Assembly: GCA_021828935.1 (NCBI GenBank)
Contig: JAJZCU010000171.1
Coordinates: forward strand, 1 to 5,693
Source: Planctomycetota bacterium
Lineage (GTDB): Bacteria; Planctomycetota; Phycisphaerae; WQYP01
Direction of reading: 5' to 3'
DNA length: 5,693 nucleotides
Positions within the stretch are counted from its first letter, which is position 1; every line of letters starts with the position of its first letter. The notes below the pieces were generated by a model. The model made no database searches, had not been told where the DNA came from, and saw nothing but the letters and a program-made list of their open reading frames with translations. Of this stretch, positions 4,532 to 5,693 are shown piece after piece. A program made the translations under genes and the position numbers.

Positions 4532-5693
4532 TCATCCCGCCGGCGCCGCCACGCCACGGGCGACCGCCGCACTTGCCGGCCGAACGCTCTTCATCCATGC
4601 CGGGCGGAAATACAGCACCCAGGCGCCCATCGCCCAGAGCGCCAGGTGGGAATACATCACCACGCCCTCGGGCCGCATGAAGTAAAATGTGGGCAGGCGC
4701 GGCAGGGTGTTGGCGACAATGTACAGGGCCATGAATGTTAAAAAAGCGGCTTCCAGCTTCGGGTTGTGCTGGTTCCAAACCATGTGGCACAACACCATGA
4801 TCAGCGGTATGGCCATCACAAAATAATGCATGTGGCACACCGGGCTGACCAGGATCATCACCAGCGTGAGCATGGAAAACACCAGGGCGTCGCGCAGGGC
4901 GTATTCCGGCGTAAAGCCGCCAGCCCCCCACGCCGGCGCCAGCGTAGCCAATGTTAATAATCCGCTTAAAATAATCCAGGCCGCCTTCACGCCGTCGTTG
5001 ATGTGTTCAGGATGGCCGGGCCGGGCGGGCGTATCAAATTCATTGTGAAAAATCGCCAGAATCGACTCATTGTCGGCCGTGCCCACAAGCTCGCCGCCGC
5101 GGTCGGCCTTCCCTTTTTTCACCGCCGCCGGGTGGTACAACACGTTAAACAATTCAACGTTGTAGCGCCACGCGCGGGCCGGGCCCACCACCAGCGCCGG
5201 CAGCGCCAACTGGCAGGCCAGCACGGCCATGCCGGCGCCCAGCAGCATGCGCCAGTCGCGCCGCCGAGCGGGAAACGCCAGCAAAAACAATGGCATGACC
5301 TTCACGCACACGCCAATGCCAATCCAAATGCCCGCCCACCAACGCCGCGAGTACAGCGCCGCCGCCAGGGCCAGGCACAACACCATCATTAGCAATAAAT
5401 TAACCTGTCCGCGCGATAGCGTGCTGCCGATGGCCGGCAACCCTATAAGGATGGGCACCATGCGCAGCGCCCACCATCGGCGGCTGCCCACGCCGCCCCG
5501 CGTGATTTCCCAGTCATCGCTGCGGGCCTCCAGGGCGTTGGCCAGCACATGCACGCCAATAAACAAAGTTATAACGCTAAAAATATACCAAAGCGCCACC
5601 GAGACCACGAATGGCGCCATCCAGGCCCCCGCCGGCGCCCCGCGCGGCGGCAGCGCAAATGGCGTTAACAAAATGGCCAACAGCGGCGGGTAG
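4532..5693 (-). CDS. Family 87-type membrane glycosyltransferase, N-terminus beyond the window
   Basis: The frame ends at TGA (4532-4534) and stays open to the right edge, giving 386 visible residues with no start. A TTG at 5678-5680 should not be taken as the start, because the codons before it read YPPL and join a typical family motif. The protein is a polytopic membrane protein with about eight to ten hydrophobic segments. It resembles GT87/DUF2029 polyprenyl-phosphate-sugar-dependent transferases (mannosyltransferase type) of the inner membrane. Supporting landmarks are YPPLLAILLTPFALPP at the edge, SRGQVNLLL (GQVN at about 5399-5410), GIGVCVKVMPLFLLAF (Lys codon 5300-5302), TADNESI (about 5060-5080) and SPVCHMHYF (about 4820-4846). 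The catalytic acidic residue of GT-C enzymes normally lies in the first extracytoplasmic loop, which is outside the window, so activity cannot be judged. The C-terminus is a short Ala/Arg tail. The acceptor is unknown; lipid or cell-surface glycan is likely. Confidence 0.8.
   Translation of the reverse strand, partial: YPPLLAILLTPFALPPRGAPAGAWMAPFVVSVALWYIFSVITLFIGVHVLANALEARSDDWEITRGGVGSRRWWALRMVPILIGLPAIGSTLSRGQVNLLLMMVLCLALAAALYSRRWWAGIWIGIGVCVKVMPLFLLAFPARRRDWRMLLGAGMAVLACQLALPALVVGPARAWRYNVELFNVLYHPAAVKKGKADRGGELVGTADNESILAIFHNEFDTPARPGHPEHINDGVKAAWIILSGLLTLATLAPAWGAGGFTPEYALRDALVFSMLTLVMILVSPVCHMHYFVMAIPLIMVLCHMVWNQHNPKLEAAFLTFMALYIVANTLPRLPTFYFMRPEGVVMYSHLALWAMGAWVLYFRPAWMKSVRPASAAVARGVAAPAG

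Noticed and set aside
4206..4931. 241-codon minus-strand frame overlapping the Uma2 and glycosyltransferase genes
   Set aside because: It is a shadow in another frame: it covers part of two well-supported genes, is rich in Arg/Gly/His and lacks the membrane pattern of the true minus-strand frame.

Overview
The window looks like chromosomal DNA from a GC-rich bacterium, most plausibly a planctomycete-type organism (Planctomycetota, perhaps Phycisphaerae-like). This is an inference from style rather than from a marker gene. The signs are long GC-rich intergenic spacers, short degenerate tandem repeats of the ATC(C/T)G(C/T)G type between genes, a stand-alone Uma2-family gene, a family-87-type membrane glycosyltransferase, and an acetolactate synthase with an extra N-terminal segment. 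No phage, transposon, CRISPR array, tRNA or rRNA is visible.

Layout. Bases 1-636 hold no convincing gene. They contain an island of about eight degenerate 9-10 bp repeats (187-297), a 15-bp palindrome (477-491) and an RNA-hairpin candidate (499-531) ahead of the first gene. Three plus-strand genes follow: ilvB (637-2538, acetolactate synthase catalytic subunit), a 75-residue predicted lipoprotein (2711-2938), and the ilvN/ilvH-type regulatory subunit (3097-3702). A terminator candidate and a second repeat island sit behind ilvN. A separate transcription unit with a TATAAT box then carries a Uma2-family protein (3945-4508). Convergent to it, on the minus strand, is the C-terminal part of a polytopic membrane glycosyltransferase (4532 to beyond 5693), whose start lies outside the window.

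How the genes work together. IlvB and IlvN should form acetohydroxyacid synthase, the first common step of branched-chain amino acid synthesis. Valine feedback is expected, because the regulatory subunit keeps the ACT-domain positions known to matter for valine in E. coli IlvH. The unusual point is that the two subunit genes are not adjacent: a small lipoprotein gene with its own ribosome binding site, and possibly its own promoter, lies between them. Spacers of 172 and 158 bp leave room for internal promoters or attenuation. Nothing visible links the Uma2 protein or the glycosyltransferase to branched-chain synthesis.

The best candidates for a second look are the inserted lipoprotein, the extended termini of both synthase subunits, the structured leader of ilvB, and the two related repeat islands flanking the ilv cluster. 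I do not see strong evidence for a wholly new multi-gene system.
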